Assembly (NCBI GenBank): GCA_003223595.1
Contig: QHVR01000580.1
Location: 4,440 to 17,217, forward strand
Length of the DNA: 12,778 nucleotides
Reading direction: 5' to 3'
Source: Acidobacteriota bacterium
Lineage (GTDB): Bacteria; Acidobacteriota; Terriglobia; Terriglobales; Acidobacteriaceae
The translations under genes and the position numbers were made by a program. Position 1 is the stretch's first letter; every line of letters starts with the position of its first letter. Below the pieces are notes generated by a model. It was not told the origin of the DNA, made no database searches, and was given only the letters and a program-made list of their open reading frames with translations. Below, piece after piece: positions 5,409 through 12,600 of the stretch.

Positions 5409-6082
5409 CTGAAAATCCTGCGCAAAGTGCCATCATCGTTTCCGGTGTTGTCAAACAGTTTGGTCGCTTTGCCGCGCTTCGTGGTGTGAGCGCGGAGTTC
5501 GATGCGGGGAAATTCCACGCCATTCTCGGCGACAACGGGGCAGGGAAGACCACTCTGCTGCGCGCTCTGGCAGGATTAGCTCACCCGACGCAGGGAACGA
5601 TTCGCATGTTCGGCCAAGATCCGCAGGACAGCTCCCGCGAGATTGGCTACATGGCGCATCCGTCGCTGCTCTACGACGAAATGAGCGGGATGGAGAATCT
5701 GCGCTATTTCGCGCGGCTTTATGAAATCGGGGGTGATGAACGCTGCGCCGAAGTGATCCGCGCGGTTGGTCTCGATCCGGAACTGACGCGGCCCGTCGGC
5801 CAATATTCTCAAGGCATGCGGCAGAGGCTGTCCCTCGCGCGGGCCATTCTGCACGATCCCAAGCTCTTGCTTCTGGATGAGCCCTTTTCCAATGTCGACG
5901 TGCATTCCGCGCGGGAAATGGTCATCTTGCTCAAGAACATGCGTGGTTCCGGCAAGACGATCTTCGTCGTAACCCATCAGGCCTTGCTGCTCGACGGCGT
6001 TGCCGATGAGTTTGTCTGGATGCAGGAAGGTCGGATTGTAGACCGTACTGCGGCCCCAGTCCGTGCCGGGGAGACTCTGTGA
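5405..6082 (+). CDS. ccmA: Haem exporter ATP-binding subunit CcmA
   Basis: A 225-residue cytoplasmic ABC ATPase that, with CcmB, CcmC and CcmD, drives release of haem-loaded CcmE. Visible motifs are Walker A G-D-N-G-A-G-K-T-T (42-50), the ABC signature Y-S-Q-G-M-R-Q-R (134-141), Walker B L-L-L-L-D-E-P (154-160) and the H-loop His191 in V-V-T-H-Q. The Q-loop region reads G-Y-M-A-H-P-S-L-L-Y. From memory E. coli has H-Q here, so the usual Gln appears replaced by Pro86. The start is GTG at 5405: an in-frame stop at 5375-5377 rules out a longer protein and no other start codon lies between. No ribosome site is visible. The stop overlaps the ccmB start by four bases (GTGA). The length is about 15-20 residues above E. 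coli CcmA. Confidence 0.93.
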   Translation: MTENPAQSAIIVSGVVKQFGRFAALRGVSAEFDAGKFHAILGDNGAGKTTLLRALAGLAHPTQGTIRMFGQDPQDSSREIGYMAHPSLLYDEMSGMENLRYFARLYEIGGDERCAEVIRAVGLDPELTRPVGQYSQGMRQRLSLARAILHDPKLLLLDEPFSNVDVHSAREMVILLKNMRGSGKTIFVVTHQALLLDGVADEFVWMQEGRIVDRTAAPVRAGETL

Positions 6083-6756
6083 ACTCCTTCTGGGCGGTTA
6101 CAACGGCAACACTGGTCAAAGACATCCGCCTGGAATGGCGCTCGAAAGACGCATTGAATTCCATGCTGTTCTTCTCGTTGCTGGTGGTGGTGATCTTCGT
6201 CTTTTCATTCGATCCACTGGCCGAAGAGTCCCGCCATATCGTGGGCGGCCTGGTCTGGATTGCATTCCTTTTTGCCGCGGTCGTTGCGCTGAATCAGACT
6301 TGGGCGCGGGAATTACGCAACCAGGTGCTGGACGCGTACCGCGTGTCTCCCGCCCCGGCCAATGGCTTGTTTCTGGCAAAGACACTGGGTAACTTCATCT
6401 TCGTGTGCGTGTTGGAAGCGCTCATGGCGCCTTTGTTCGTGATTTTTTACAACCTGCATGTGCTGGGTCCAGCGTGGCAATTGGTCCCGATCGCATTGCT
6501 GGGAACCTGGGCGCTGGTAGTGAACGGGACCTTTTTCGCCGCCATGTCGCTGCGGACGCGCAATCGCGAGATCATGCTCCCGCTGCTACTTTTTCCGGTG
6601 TCGATTCCAGCGGTGATCGGCATGGTTGCCGGTACTACCGCCATTCTCACGGGTGAGAACTCCGCTCACTTTTACATCGTGTTGCTTCTCACCTACGATG
6701 TGGTGTTTACTACTGCTAGTCTGGCCTTGTTCAAAACAATTCTCCACGCAGAATGA
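6079..6756 (+). CDS. ccmB: Haem exporter membrane subunit CcmB
   Basis: A 225-residue inner-membrane protein, partner of CcmA. Six hydrophobic segments are visible, roughly at residues 28-45, 54-71, 102-125, 134-155, 165-188 and 197-217, matching the six-helix CcmB fold. The N-terminal cytosolic stretch has K-D-I-R-L-E-W-R-S-K-D-A-L-N-S-M-L-F-F, close to the family's conserved K-D-L-x-x-E-x-R. A loop with W-A-R-E-L-R...D-A-Y-R-V-S-P follows the second helix, typical of the region that contacts the ATPase. The start is GTG at 6079, inside the last codons of ccmA, and the stop overlaps ccmC (ATGA), so translational coupling is likely. Length is normal and nothing looks damaged. Confidence 0.93.
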   Translation: MNSFWAVTTATLVKDIRLEWRSKDALNSMLFFSLLVVVIFVFSFDPLAEESRHIVGGLVWIAFLFAAVVALNQTWARELRNQVLDAYRVSPAPANGLFLAKTLGNFIFVCVLEALMAPLFVIFYNLHVLGPAWQLVPIALLGTWALVVNGTFFAAMSLRTRNREIMLPLLLFPVSIPAVIGMVAGTTAILTGENSAHFYIVLLLTYDVVFTTASLALFKTILHAE

Positions 6757-7658
6757 AGAAACTTTTTCTCATCCTCGCGGGCCTCACAGCGCTTTTCCTG
6801 GCCTACGCGACGTATTTGGCGCTGAAAGTTGCGCCTACCGACGCTTTGCAGGGAGACGTGTACCGCATCATCTACTACCATGTGCCGTCGGCGTGGACGG
6901 CCTTTCTGCTGTTCTTCATCAATTTCATTGCCTCCGTGCAATACCTGGCGAGAACCAAGGCGTCCCTGCAGAAAGCGGTTCAGTGGTTTGTAATTGGCAT
7001 TGGCGTCGTCGGCGTGATCGCGACCTTTCTTCCCCAAGTCCAAGCGTTACTTCCCACGGGCATGCGCCCGAGCGCCGTCGCCACAACGGTGCTGGCAATT
7101 CCCGCGTTCTATTTCTTGCTGGGCTGGAAGTTCCCCGGGGATCGCATGGACATGCTGGCCTTGACCGCGGCAGAGGTTGGGGTCGTGTTCTGCACCATCG
7201 TGCTAGTGACGGGGCCCATCTGGGCGCGGCCGGTATGGGGCATCTGGTGGGCGCCGGGAGACATCCGCCTGACCTCTACGCTAGTGCTCTGGTTGATCTA
7301 TGTGAGCTACCTGGTCCTGCGAAGATTCTCCAGCAGTGCCCAGACGCAAATCATTGCAGCCGCGCTGGCCGTATTTGGCGCGCTCGATGTCCCGCTGGTT
7401 TACTTCTCGATCTGGTTTTTCCGGACGCAGCATCCCCAGCCTGTGATCGGCGGCGGAGGGTCCATGGATCCGCGGATGCTTCATACGCTTTTGATCAGCT
7501 GGATGGCATTCCTCTGCTTTGCTTTTCTCGTTTGCTGGTCTCGATTCCGGCTGGAGTTGCTGAAGCGAGAGGCCGAGCAAGCCGAAGCCATGGAATCCCT
7601 GGTGGGAGCCGGTACCGCGGCGAAGGCAAGCCTTCCGCTTAGCAGGAGTGCGCGATGA
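6753..7658 (+). CDS. ccmC: Haem handling protein CcmC, enlarged, with altered WWD motif
   Basis: CcmC is the inner-membrane protein that presents haem to CcmE through its periplasmic tryptophan-rich WWD loop and two His ligands. Here Y-R-I-I-Y-Y-H43-V-P-S-A-W gives the first His and R-T-Q-H227-P the second. The WWD region is G-P-I-W-A-R-P-V-W-G-I-W-W-A-P-G-D-I-R-L-T-S (154-175). The common W-W-x-W-D-x-R-L-T has become W-W-A-P-G-D-I-R-L-T, losing one Trp and gaining a residue. The protein has 301 residues against about 220-250 usually. About 60 extra residues (roughly 72-130) lie between the first His helix and the WWD loop and look like two more membrane segments. A charged tail (261-301) adds the rest. 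The start overlaps ccmB by ATGA and the stop overlaps ccmD by ATGA. Confidence 0.9.
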   Translation: MKKLFLILAGLTALFLAYATYLALKVAPTDALQGDVYRIIYYHVPSAWTAFLLFFINFIASVQYLARTKASLQKAVQWFVIGIGVVGVIATFLPQVQALLPTGMRPSAVATTVLAIPAFYFLLGWKFPGDRMDMLALTAAEVGVVFCTIVLVTGPIWARPVWGIWWAPGDIRLTSTLVLWLIYVSYLVLRRFSSSAQTQIIAAALAVFGALDVPLVYFSIWFFRTQHPQPVIGGGGSMDPRMLHTLLISWMAFLCFAFLVCWSRFRLELLKREAEQAEAMESLVGAGTAAKASLPLSRSAR

Positions 7659-7786
7659 ACTCTTTCAAATTCTTGGTTGCAGCCTATGTAGCGACCTGGC
7701 TGATTCACACCTTCTACATCGGCACTCTGTTCTCGCGCTATCGCCGCTTGCGCCAGTCTCTCAGGGAACTCGGAAAGCGGAAGTAA
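7655..7786 (+). CDS. ccmD: CcmD-like small membrane protein
   Basis: This 43-residue frame starts at ATG 7655, four bases inside ccmC (ATGA), and ends at TAA 7784-7786. One hydrophobic helix (about residues 5-26) is followed by a strongly basic tail (S-R-Y-R-R-L-R-Q-S-L-R-E-L-G-K-R-K), the usual shape of CcmD, which stabilises the CcmABC complex and assists release of holo-CcmE. CcmD proteins are short and poorly conserved, so the assignment rests on size, topology and position directly after ccmC. It is the last gene of the operon in this window; no ccmF, ccmG or ccmH follows. Confidence 0.8.
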   Translation: MNSFKFLVAAYVATWLIHTFYIGTLFSRYRRLRQSLRELGKRK

Positions 7787-7793
7787 TCCTTGT

Positions 7794-7817
7794 AGAGACG
7801 TAACTCGTTACGACTCT
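7794..7817. terminator. Inverted repeat between the convergent ccmD and glycosyltransferase genes
   Basis: AGAG-A-CGTAAC-TC-GTTACG-A-CTCT is symmetrical apart from one A/A mismatch and the two-base centre. It lies seven bases after the ccmD stop and 11 bases before the end of the opposing gene. The position suggests a shared terminator, but no T-run follows on either strand; it could also be a protein-binding palindrome. Confidence 0.35.
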
Positions 7818-7828
7818 GTCCCGGCAAG

Positions 7829-8557
7829 CTAGGAATTTTCGGCTAATAGCGTCTCTGGCGCCGCTGCAGGTTCCTTGATCCCATACTTCGCCAGGCACCA
7901 CAGCGCGCGAAATCCATCTTTCCACCCGATCTTTTTGCCCTCCGCGTAGGTACGGCCCGAATAGCTGATTCCGACCTCATAAACCCGGAGGCGGCGCTTG
8001 GCGATCTTCACTGTCACTTCCGGTTCGAAGCCGAAGCGGTCTTCTTCCAGCGGGATGGATTGAATCACCTCGCGCCGGAATGCTTTGTAGCAGGTCTCCA
8101 TATCGGTCAGGTTGAGGTTGGTGATCATGTTCGAGATCAGCGTCAGAAGCCAGTTTCCAACCGAGTGCCAGAAATAGAGCACCCGATGCGGCCCCGAACC
8201 GACAAAGCGGGACCCGTACACCACGTCGGCCTGACCGCTCTCAAGAGGACCCAAGAGCAGGTGATAGTCACAGGGATCGTATTCCAGGTCCGCATCCTGG
8301 ATGATGACGTAATCGCCGGTGGCTTCGCGGATCCCGCGCCGCAGGGCCGCTCCCTTTCCCATATTGCGCGGCTGCAGGAAGACCTTGACTTGTGCATGTT
8401 GCTGGCCGAGTTCTCCCAGAATCTCTCGCGAGCCATCGTTGGACCCGTCGTCTACGCACAGAAGTTCGACGGCGGGGTTCACCGCGAGAACACGACCGAT
8501 GACAGCTCGCACGGTCGCCTGCTCGTTGTAAACGGGCATCACTACGGAAATTTTCAT
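7829..8557 (-). CDS. Family 2 glycosyltransferase, DPM1-like
   Basis: The 242-residue protein has a GT-A fold that transfers a sugar from a nucleotide sugar, probably to a polyprenyl-phosphate lipid. Landmarks are the N-terminal V-V-M-P-V-Y-N-E (5-12), the nucleotide-binding D-D-G-S (36-39), N-M-G-K-G-A-A-L-R-R-G (65-75) and the metal-binding D88-A-D90 in I-I-Q-D-A-D-L-E-Y-D-P. V-V-Y-G-S-R-F-V and T-D-M-E-T-C-Y-K-A-F-R complete the DPM1/DPG-synthase-like pattern. No C-terminal membrane helices are present, unlike ArnC/GtrB enzymes, so it is probably peripheral at the inner face of the membrane. Acceptor and sugar cannot be read from sequence. No strong Shine-Dalgarno precedes the ATG. The PilZ gene ends 75 bases upstream on the same strand, so cotranscription is possible. 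Confidence 0.92.
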   Translation of the reverse strand: MKISVVMPVYNEQATVRAVIGRVLAVNPAVELLCVDDGSNDGSREILGELGQQHAQVKVFLQPRNMGKGAALRRGIREATGDYVIIQDADLEYDPCDYHLLLGPLESGQADVVYGSRFVGSGPHRVLYFWHSVGNWLLTLISNMITNLNLTDMETCYKAFRREVIQSIPLEEDRFGFEPEVTVKIAKRRLRVYEVGISYSGRTYAEGKKIGWKDGFRALWCLAKYGIKEPAAAPETLLAENS

Positions 8558-8632
8558 GCTGTTGCCGCTCAGATCACGATTCTACCCGCACGCTGCAGAG
8601 TACGGCTGGTAAAGCGTGCCGGGTGGGCCGCT

Positions 8633-9007
8633 CTAATTGGGGCTCTGCGACTCACGCTGCAGGACAGATTGAAAATCTGTGGTTCCGTTGGAGCGCACAA
8701 ATTCGTAGTCTTCAATGAGCGCTGCCACCCCAATGCGCGCTGAAGGAAGCGGGCTTTCCACGCGAATGACACTCGCCTTGAAGCGGACCCTGACCGCATC
8801 GGTCAAGGTAACGTGCGGCGGAAAAGTGAGGGTGACCTCGAGCTTGGTGCCGGCAGAGATGGGACGATCGAGGTAGAAGAAAACTCCCTTGGCACTCACA
8901 TTTTGCGTCTCGGTCTGGAACTCGCCAGCAGTGTCCAGCCGGATAATTGCTGGCAGGCGCATGTCGAAGCGCCGCATGGTCCGCCGTTCTTGTGAGTTCG
9001 CTTGCAT
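8633..9007 (-). CDS. PilZ-domain protein (likely c-di-GMP binding) with a repeat-derived tail
   Basis: A 124-residue, single-domain cytoplasmic protein. The two PilZ motifs for cyclic di-GMP are present: R13-F-D-M-R17 (R-x3-R) and N36-V-S-A-K-G41 (N-x-S-x2-G), followed by a beta-barrel pattern to about residue 105. It would act as a second-messenger sensor; the partner is unknown, though the glycosyltransferase downstream on the same strand is an obvious candidate. The last 18 residues (from N107, including T-T-D-F-Q-S-V-L-Q-R-E-S-Q-S-P) are outside the domain and come from a palindromic repeat at 8664-8680. ATG 9007 is used; the internal ATG at codon 11 would keep both motifs and is an alternative, since neither has a strong ribosome site. 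Confidence 0.88.
   Translation of the reverse strand: MQANSQERRTMRRFDMRLPAIIRLDTAGEFQTETQNVSAKGVFFYLDRPISAGTKLEVTLTFPPHVTLTDAVRVRFKASVIRVESPLPSARIGVAALIEDYEFVRSNGTTDFQSVLQRESQSPN
8664..8680. repeat. Palindromic element inside the PilZ coding end
   Basis: ACAGATT-GAA-AATCTGT is a perfect 7-bp inverted repeat with a three-base centre. Read on the coding strand it gives T-D-F-Q-S-V. From memory the same peptide, and T-D-W-K-S-V, occur in dispersed palindromic repeats of Planctomycetes and some Acidobacteria. CTGC (8645-8648) and GCAG (8659-8662) next to it form a second, smaller inverted repeat. It is inferred to be one copy of a short dispersed repeat. Confidence 0.5.
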
Positions 9008-9669
9008 AGTCCAGCAATACGACCGGCAACAGGCATATACTAAGTACCCACTCTGCAGATTGAGGGGGAGCGTCAGCCCTCAATGTATAAAATCGACAGC
9101 AGTTTGCAACAGCAAAGTGCGTTCTGAACAGAGTCGGTTAATCTTGTCCGGATTTTGGGGCAGGCTCCGGAGCCAGGGGGAGCAAATTGGGGTGGGACTT
9201 TTGAAACTGAGCAATATTACTGCCATTGTGACTGGTCCGGTCGCGCGCAATTCATGCGCAAAGTCAGGGCTTTGAACACGAGGCGACATAAAACCCGCTG
9301 CCCTGGCCGCAACTCTTTGCAGAAGTTTGCCGGTTCGCGCGACCCTGACGCCGCAACACCAGCCGGATTCTCCACATTTTGCTTCCGGCTCCGGCATCTT
9401 TCCTCAACCTGCATTGCATCTACGGAACTTGGAGCCGGGCATGGGCGGACCCGGCTTGACTTGCCCATCCGTCGGATGTTTAAGTATTTATTTAAATTTT
9501 CCGCCAGTTCCAGTCGCTAGCAAGCGGGGCAAAACGCGCCAAACGCAGGCAGAGGCGCGAAGTCCGGCTGACTCGTGCGCCATCTCTCACCTCACTACCG
9601 ATCGAGTGACAGTGATTTGCGCGGGAAAAGGACGTGAATAAGTGATCAGACTGTCTTGGAGGAGAACGC
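9008..9669. other. Long gene-poor spacer with inverted repeats
   Basis: About 660 bases lie between the divergent PilZ gene and the large propeller gene without a convincing gene. Visible elements are ATTGAGGG (9059-9066) with CCCTCAAT (9077-9084), followed by TATAAAAT (9086-9093); GCGCA-ATTCA-TGCGC (9245-9259); the repeat group at 9433-9478; an AT-rich block at 9479-9500; and CGCGCC (9535-9540) with GGCGCG (9554-9559). Small frames on both strands lack ribosome sites and protein-like composition. Regulatory regions for the genes on both sides are expected here. Confidence 0.45.
9433..9478 (+). promoter_or_regulatory. Overlapping alternative stems before an AT-rich block, with a possible -35
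   Basis: Three inverted repeats interlock: AGCCGGG (9433-9439) with CCCGGCT (9450-9456); ATGGGC (9441-9446) with GCCCAT (9463-9468); and CATCCG-T-CGGATG (9466-9478). The middle one excludes both others. The last stem is followed by an AT-rich run (9479-9500). TTGACT at 9456-9461 could be a -35 box, which would put the CATCCG repeat in operator position. Attenuator and operator readings are both possible; neither is proven. Confidence 0.3.
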
Positions 9670-12600
9670 GTGAACGTTGATCGCCGAGGGTGGGGAACTT
9701 CCGCAGTACGAGGTCGCATTCTGGCCGCAGCCGCAGTACTGATGGGGGCCGCTTGCGTACTTCTAGGGGGTGGGTCCCATTCCGGCCACGCCGGGCTCGG
9801 ACGTGTCGCTGCCTTTCCTGAAGTGGCTTCGTCACTGAGCGCCGTCCCTGATTCCGTCTCGTTGCAGGAGATCGGCTCGCGGCAGACGGATGCCCAAGTT
9901 CGCGCCCATTCCTTGCTTTCGGGACTGCCTTTGCGCTTTGAGCCCAATCAGGGCCAGGGCAATCTGGACCGGGCAGATTCCCGCGCCAGATTCGTAGCTC
10001 GGGGCCCTGGTTTTGGGCTGTTTCTCGGTGCCGAGGGCGCCACATTGACGCTGCTGTCGCGAGACCGCTCCCGGCAGAATTCCGCTGCGCAAGTCGACGC
10101 AGTCCAGATGAAGCTGTCGGGCGCCAATCAGGCACCCACCCTCTCCGGCCTTGATCTCCTTCCCGGGAAAAGCAACTACCTGCTGGGTAATGATCCGCAG
10201 AGGTGGAGGACTGGCGTACCCCAGTATGCCCGGGTTCGCTACGAGAGCGTGTATCCCGGCATCAACCTGGTCTTCTACGGCGATCAGGGGCAACTCGAAT
10301 ATGACTTTCAGGTCGCACCCGGCGCCGATCCCGCGCAAGCCGAGCTGGAATTCCGCGGTGCAGACGAGGTACAGCTCCAGGGCGGCGCTCTGGTGATCCG
10401 TACCGGGCAGGGGAGCGTGGCGCTACACGCTCCTCGGGTATACCAGGAGATTGCAGGCGAAAGGCGTTCGGTCGATGGCAAATTCGTCCTTCGTGGCGCG
10501 AATCGAGCCGGGTTCGCTATCGGCTCGTATGACCGCTCCCGAGAACTGATCATCGATCCAATCCTAACTTTTTCGACGTATTTTGGCGGTAGCGGCGATG
10601 AACACGCCACCTCGGTTGCAGTGGACGGAACGGGAAACATCTATCTGGCAGGCTCCACCACTTCCGGCGATCTACCCACCACTCTGGGAACGACGCTGAT
10701 AGGAGCCGGTCCCAACGTTTACATTGCCAAGATCACTCCGCCGCTTGGGTCGCCTGCGGCCACGCTCGACTATGTCACGTACTTGGGCGGCAACGGCCAG
10801 GACATCCCTGCGGGGATTAAAGTCGATGGCGCAGGGCAGCCTTATGTGGCTGGAACCACCTCTTCCAGCAACTTTCCAACAACGAGCACGGCTTACCAGC
10901 CGTCCCTGCCTGCGGCGAATGTCGGCAAGCAGCACGTATTCGTCACGCAACTCCGTGCGGATGCCACCGCGCCCCTGTACTCGACGTACTTGTCAGGCAA
11001 CGGAGTTGACCTGGCGACCGGCATGGCAATCAATGCCGGGGGCCAGGTGTTCGTGACCGGCACCACAACGTCGGCTGAAACTTCGAGCGCAGATCAGTTC
11101 CCGGCCACGAACCTTCGGGCCTTTCAGGCATCGTCCAAGGCGGCGCCAGGTTTGCCTCAGTTTTTTGTCACTAAGGTCGACCCCGCTGCTCAGGGGCCTG
11201 GAAGTATTTCTTATTCCACATATTTTGGCGGCGGCACATACAGTGGAGCCGTACCGATAGCCGTCGGGGGCGGCATCGCTGTCGATACCGCCAACAACGT
11301 GTACTTCACCGGCACAACAAGCTATATCTTTGCAGGGTGCGTCGGTTGCAGCGCGACGGATTTTCCCATCCTGAACGCTTTCCAGCCCTGCCTCGATACA
11401 GCACCGCCATCGTCAGTCGGCACTTCTCCAAGCTGCTCTAACACCACTGCGGCAGAACCGGATGCGTTCGTGGCGAAACTGAACGTGAATCTCGGTGTTG
11501 ATCAACGATCGCAGCTGGCCTGGTCGACGTACCTGGGTGGCACGGGCAAGGACTCGAGCACTGGAGTTGCAGTGGATTCCGGAGCGGCAAATGTCTACGT
11601 CGTGGGGACCACCAACTCCAGCGATATCGCGAGCAACATCACCAGCCTGACGACGTCACAATCATTTCAGCGGTGTCTCGATACTCCGGTGAATCCGGCG
11701 GCGGGAACGGCGTGTACTGCACCTGCGAGTCCGGCCCCCGATGACGCCTTCGTGGCTCGGCTCTCCAACCCCGCTGCGACCACGACTGCTTCAACGACCA
11801 ATGTCTCCCTGACCTACTTCTCATATCTTGGGGGAAGCGGTGCCGATGCCGGAGCTGCCATCACGGTCGACAATGGCAGCGGCGCGGTGGTTACGGGTTC
11901 GACCTTGTCATCGGATTTTCCTGTGGTGCCCCCGTCGAACTCGATTCAATCTACCTTTGCTGGTGTGCAAGACGCGTTTATTGCGCGCATTTACACCGCG
12001 GCCACGACCGGCCAAACCGCGGGTTCCTGGTCCAGTTACTTCGGTGGCAGCGGCACGGATGCAGGTACCGGGGTCGCGTTGGACGCGAATCAAAATACCT
12101 ATGTGGCAGGGGAGACTACCTCGCCAGACTTGCACGTTGCCAAGCCTCTCGATTCTACGCAAGGTGGAGGCTACCTGGGCGGGTATGACGCTTTCGTAAC
12201 TCAACTGGGCTCCGCGATGAGTCTGTCGATCCAAGGCACTCTGACCCAGGGTACAAATCAGCAGAACATCATCAGCGCAGGGAATCAAGCCACGTTTACC
12301 TACATCGTCCAAAACAGCGGCCCAGACCTGGCGAACAATATCACGCTGATTGATAATTTGAACTCCAGCGTTACGGGGGTGCCCCTAACGTTCAACTCCG
12401 CCAGCGTGAGTTCCGGGACGTGCGGTGGAGTTTCAACCAATGCGATTGTGAGCTGCACGCTGCCGTCCCTCCAGGCCGGGTCGACCGCTACCGTGACGAT
12501 CGTCGTCACTCCCACCGGAACGGCCACGGGAAATCCACAGACCTTCAATGGCGGCGCGGTTCAGCTGATGGCGCCCGGTAACATCGTGCTGGCACAGACA

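Noticed and set aside
4954..5553. Minus-strand frame of 199 codons antisense to ccmE and ccmA
   Set aside because: It covers the ccmE motif region and the ccmA start on the other strand and has no recognisable features.
6626..7642. A 338-codon plus-strand frame overlapping ccmC
   Set aside because: It is the +1 shadow of ccmC: Arg-, Pro- and His-rich with no motif, while the other frame gives a clear CcmC with overlapping start and stop.
8060..8743. A 227-codon plus-strand frame across the glycosyltransferase and PilZ genes
   Set aside because: It spans two convincing minus-strand genes and shows no domain or ribosome site.
9059..9093. Hairpin plus TATAAAAT as a promoter or terminator
   Set aside because: No matching -35 at a usable distance and no T-run after the stem; kept only as an inverted repeat in the spacer description.
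9515..9600. Possible cyclic-di-GMP (GEMM) riboswitch, suggested by GGGGCAAAAC and nearby stems
   Set aside because: The tetraloop-receptor layout and the GGGACGCAAAGCC-type core are absent; only one short stem (9535-9540/9554-9559) is certain.
9492..10338. Minus-strand frames before and within the start of the propeller gene
   Set aside because: They lie mostly opposite the DUF7948 region, which is plainly coding on the plus strand; Arg/Ser/Pro-rich composition indicates shadows.
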